From Acidimicrobiales bacterium (GTDB taxonomy: Bacteria; Actinomycetota; Acidimicrobiia; Acidimicrobiales; RAAP-2), in assembly GCA_017883105.1 (NCBI GenBank), contig JADGOF010000112.1, positions 1-6,966 on the forward strand: a stretch of DNA of 6,966 nt. The letters run 5' to 3'. Under the pieces are notes generated by a model. The model saw nothing but the letters and a program-made list of their open reading frames with translations. It had not been told where the DNA came from and made no database searches. Every line of letters starts with the position of its first letter. The first letter of the stretch is position 1. Positions 5,951 to 6,966 of the stretch are shown one piece after another. The position numbers and the translations under genes were made by a program.

Positions 5951-6215
5951 CTACTCGTTGTAGAGCGTCGTGATCCGGAGCGGCTCACGGTTGAAGGCCG
6001 CGAACTTGGGCTTTGCCGTGGCCCGGTAACGATCGGTGGAGACCACCGGATCGGAGTCGAATTCGGGGATTACGTACTTGCCGAACGTCTCGATGACCTC
6101 GAGCGCCTCCTCGTGGGAGGTGCCCTCCCCCCGGTAGACCGAAGCACACCTGGTCGACGCCATAGTCGACGAACGGCTTCAGCTACGCACAGATCTCCTC
6201 GGGCGAGCCGCACAC
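5951..6215 (-). pseudogene. 3' fragment of an LLM-type flavin-dependent monooxygenase gene, decayed
   Basis: The remaining C-terminal part of a luciferase-like (F420- or FMN-dependent) oxidoreductase. Reading leftwards from about 6215, the frame gives VCGSPEEICA, a TAG stop (6185-6183), then LKPFVDYGVDQVCFGLPG. A run of six C on the plus strand (6127-6132) then shifts the frame, and EGTSHEEALEVIETFGKYV, IPEFDSDPVVSTDRY and NREPLRITTLYNE follow to the TAG at 5951. The GSPEEI...(V/F)D.GVDQV...GL pattern and the E-(A/V)-I-E-x-F-(G)-x-x-V-I-P-x-(F/L) ending are typical of the family C-terminus. The catalytic N-terminal two-thirds is missing, replaced by an amidohydrolase fragment. Nonsense mutation plus one extra G plus truncation make this a non-functional relic. 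An ATG at 6163 opens a 70-residue frame over it, but nothing supports its use. Confidence 0.8.
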
Positions 6216-6691
6216 CACTCCTCAACCATCCAGTCGTTGTAAGCCTGGATGCAGGCGAATCCGAGCTCCTTGTCATTGGCCTCGGAGAACGCCTGGCCGG
6301 CGAACCTCGGGAAGGTGGGGAAGTTGAGAGAGGCCTCAATGCCTGCCGCATCCATGTCCACCAGCCGGGCAGCCGGGTCGTAGCAGCCGGGTCGCATCTC
6401 TTCGAGCGTCACCGGTGACACCGTCACCTCGTCGCGGGGCAGGCCCACCGCCGCCATCACCCGGGTCATCGGGTAGCGGGAGCCCTCGAACAGCCAGAAG
6501 TCGCACGGAGTCCCCTTCGGGTCCTCCTCCCACGAGTACACACCACCCACGTTGCCCATGCGGGCGATGCCGGAGCGTTCGACCCGCGGTCCCAGCTCGC
6601 GGAATTTGGCCGGGAGGCGCTGCTGCCACAGGTGTGCCGGCTCGATGACATGATCGTCGACCGACACGATCAGAGGGAATTCCCGTTCCAT
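6179..6691 (-). pseudogene. 5' fragment of an amidohydrolase-2 family gene, truncated by fusion
   Basis: The N-terminal ~159 residues of a TIM-barrel metal-dependent hydrolase (amidohydrolase_2), a group including decarboxylases and hydrolases. It starts MEREFPLIVSVDDHVIEP, with the family-typical S-x-D-D-H-x-x-E-P at residues ~10-18, followed by HLWQQRLPAKFRELGPRV. Later come a W-(L/F)-FEG segment (~66-70), MRPGCYDPAARLVDMDAAGI (~99-118), SLNFPTFPRFAGQAF (~121-135) and YNDWMVEEWC (~151-160). Intact homologues are about 390-400 residues, so roughly 60% of the barrel, including later metal ligands, is absent. After TGG (6217-6215) the sequence switches to an unrelated gene and ends 10 codons later. 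The ATG at 6691 is supported by AAAGGAA five bases upstream. A stable truncated product may still be made, but hydrolase activity is unlikely. Confidence 0.82.
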
Positions 6692-6703
6692 CAGCGTTCC
6701 TTT
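6689..6703 (-). promoter_or_regulatory. Ribosome binding site of the truncated amidohydrolase
   Basis: On the minus strand AAAGGAA (6703-6697) lies five bases before the ATG at 6691-6689. It is the best ribosome site among the minus-strand genes and favours this start over the ATG 51 bases upstream at 6742. Confidence 0.65.
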
Positions 6704-6764
6704 CGTCCCGTCCGGCGCCCACGTGCCAGCACCCTGGACCATAAGGAGCCGGCCGGTGTTGGGT

Positions 6765-6783
6765 CTAGGGCCGAAAGTCCCAA
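6765..6783 (-). promoter_or_regulatory. DosR/DevR (OsdR)-like palindromic box A, also arm of an inverted repeat
   Basis: On the minus strand the core reads GGGACTTTCGGCCC (6781-6768). It matches 12 of 14 positions of the core of the mycobacterial DosR consensus (GGGACTWWWGTCCC) and fits the looser Streptomyces OsdR form. It sits about 80 bases upstream of the truncated amidohydrolase ATG, a reasonable activator position. The 19-base arm is repeated inverted at 6858-6876, so it may instead be a mobile-element end. Confidence 0.35.
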
Positions 6784-6857
6784 AACTGGAACACGTTCTC
6801 GTATTGATTCCTTGCGCTCAATCTGAATGTCGCGCATACTCCCTGGTGGAGGTCGCT

Positions 6858-6877
6858 GTTGGGACCTTTGGCCCTAG
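6858..6877 (+). promoter_or_regulatory. DosR/DevR (OsdR)-like box B, inverted partner of box A
   Basis: The core GGGACCTTTGGCCC (6861-6874) matches 12 of 14 positions of the DosR core consensus. Its reverse complement, extended to CTAGGGCCAAAGGTCCCAA, matches box A at 17 of 19 positions. It overlaps the stop codon of the IS630-type transposase, so it may be part of that element's end rather than an operator. Confidence 0.33.
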
Positions 6878-6966
6878 TGTCCTGAGTCAACAACTCGCTC
6901 AAGATATCCACCGAGGGAGGCAAGGATCTCATCGGCGGTCTTGTGCCACACATAGGGGCGAGGATC
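6874..6966 (-). CDS. C-terminus of an IS630-family transposase (5' part beyond window)
   Basis: The last 93 bases, read on the minus strand, give 30 residues and a TAG: DPRPYVWHKTADEILASLGG then YLERVVDSGH. The P-x-(P/F)-(F/Y)-V-W-x-KTADEI(L/F) block followed by a short helix and stop is the usual C-terminal signature of IS630/Tc1-mariner-type DDE transposases in actinobacteria. The catalytic residues lie outside the window, so it cannot be judged whether the element is intact. The stop lies within inverted-repeat box B, and the insertion end should lie shortly to its left, probably in 6835-6873. It is next to a chimeric pseudogene, consistent with an unstable region. Confidence 0.75.
   Translation of the reverse strand, partial: DPRPYVWHKTADEILASLGGYLERVVDSGH

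Noticed and set aside
5330..6418. A 362-codon plus-strand open frame crossing the end of the second tasA-like gene and the chimeric pseudogene
   Set aside because: Its first part is out of frame with a well-supported secreted protein and the rest is antisense to recognisable amidohydrolase and monooxygenase sequence. The translation is His/Arg/Gly-rich without any motif.
6765..6953. A 62-codon minus-strand frame overlapping the transposase end
   Set aside because: It is out of frame with the clear IS630 C-terminal signature and runs into the repeat region.
1..6966. CRISPR array, tRNA or rRNA genes
   Set aside because: No regularly spaced direct repeats, cloverleaf-like segments or conserved rRNA stretches were seen on either strand.

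Overview
The window is high-GC DNA with GTG starts and short intergenic gaps. The protein families (MDR zinc dehydrogenase with ABM monooxygenase and amidohydrolases, LLM-type flavin monooxygenase, TasA-like proteins with a SipW-type peptidase) suggest an actinobacterium, possibly of the Acidimicrobiia type. That placement is inferred from gene style, not from any marker gene.

Left part (1-1844, minus strand): a tight three-gene catabolic-looking operon, transcribed leftwards. It holds a small ABM-fold monooxygenase, a zinc-dependent MDR dehydrogenase and an imidazolonepropionase/prolidase-like amidohydrolase that runs off the left edge. The gaps are 5 bp and a 4-bp stop/start overlap, so the genes are probably co-transcribed and translationally coupled.

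Middle part (2027-5723, plus strand): an export and cell-surface locus. It begins with a membrane-anchored SGNH/GDSL hydrolase carrying a C-terminal putative-Ig domain. After a 669-bp gap come a SipW-type (S26B) signal peptidase with a Ser-His-Asp active site, and then two small secreted proteins in tandem. The first has a SipW-type leader and a TasA/camelysin-like body. The second is a paralogue with an ordinary leader. The likely logic is that the dedicated peptidase processes one or both adjacent proteins, which may assemble on the surface. The 669-bp gap holds a 157-bp element with terminal inverted repeats next to TA dinucleotides (MITE-like) and the frameshifted remains of a minus-strand gene.

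Right part (5951-6966, minus strand): a genomic scar. The first ~159 codons of an amidohydrolase-2 family gene, with a good ribosome binding site, are joined to the 3' end of an unrelated LLM flavin-dependent monooxygenase gene. The latter also carries an in-frame stop and a frameshift in a G-run. The last 93 bases encode the C-terminus of an IS630-type transposase. Between it and the chimeric pseudogene is a pair of inverted 19-bp repeats that resemble DosR/DevR (OsdR) operator boxes but could also be mobile-element ends. No rRNA, tRNA or CRISPR array was seen.
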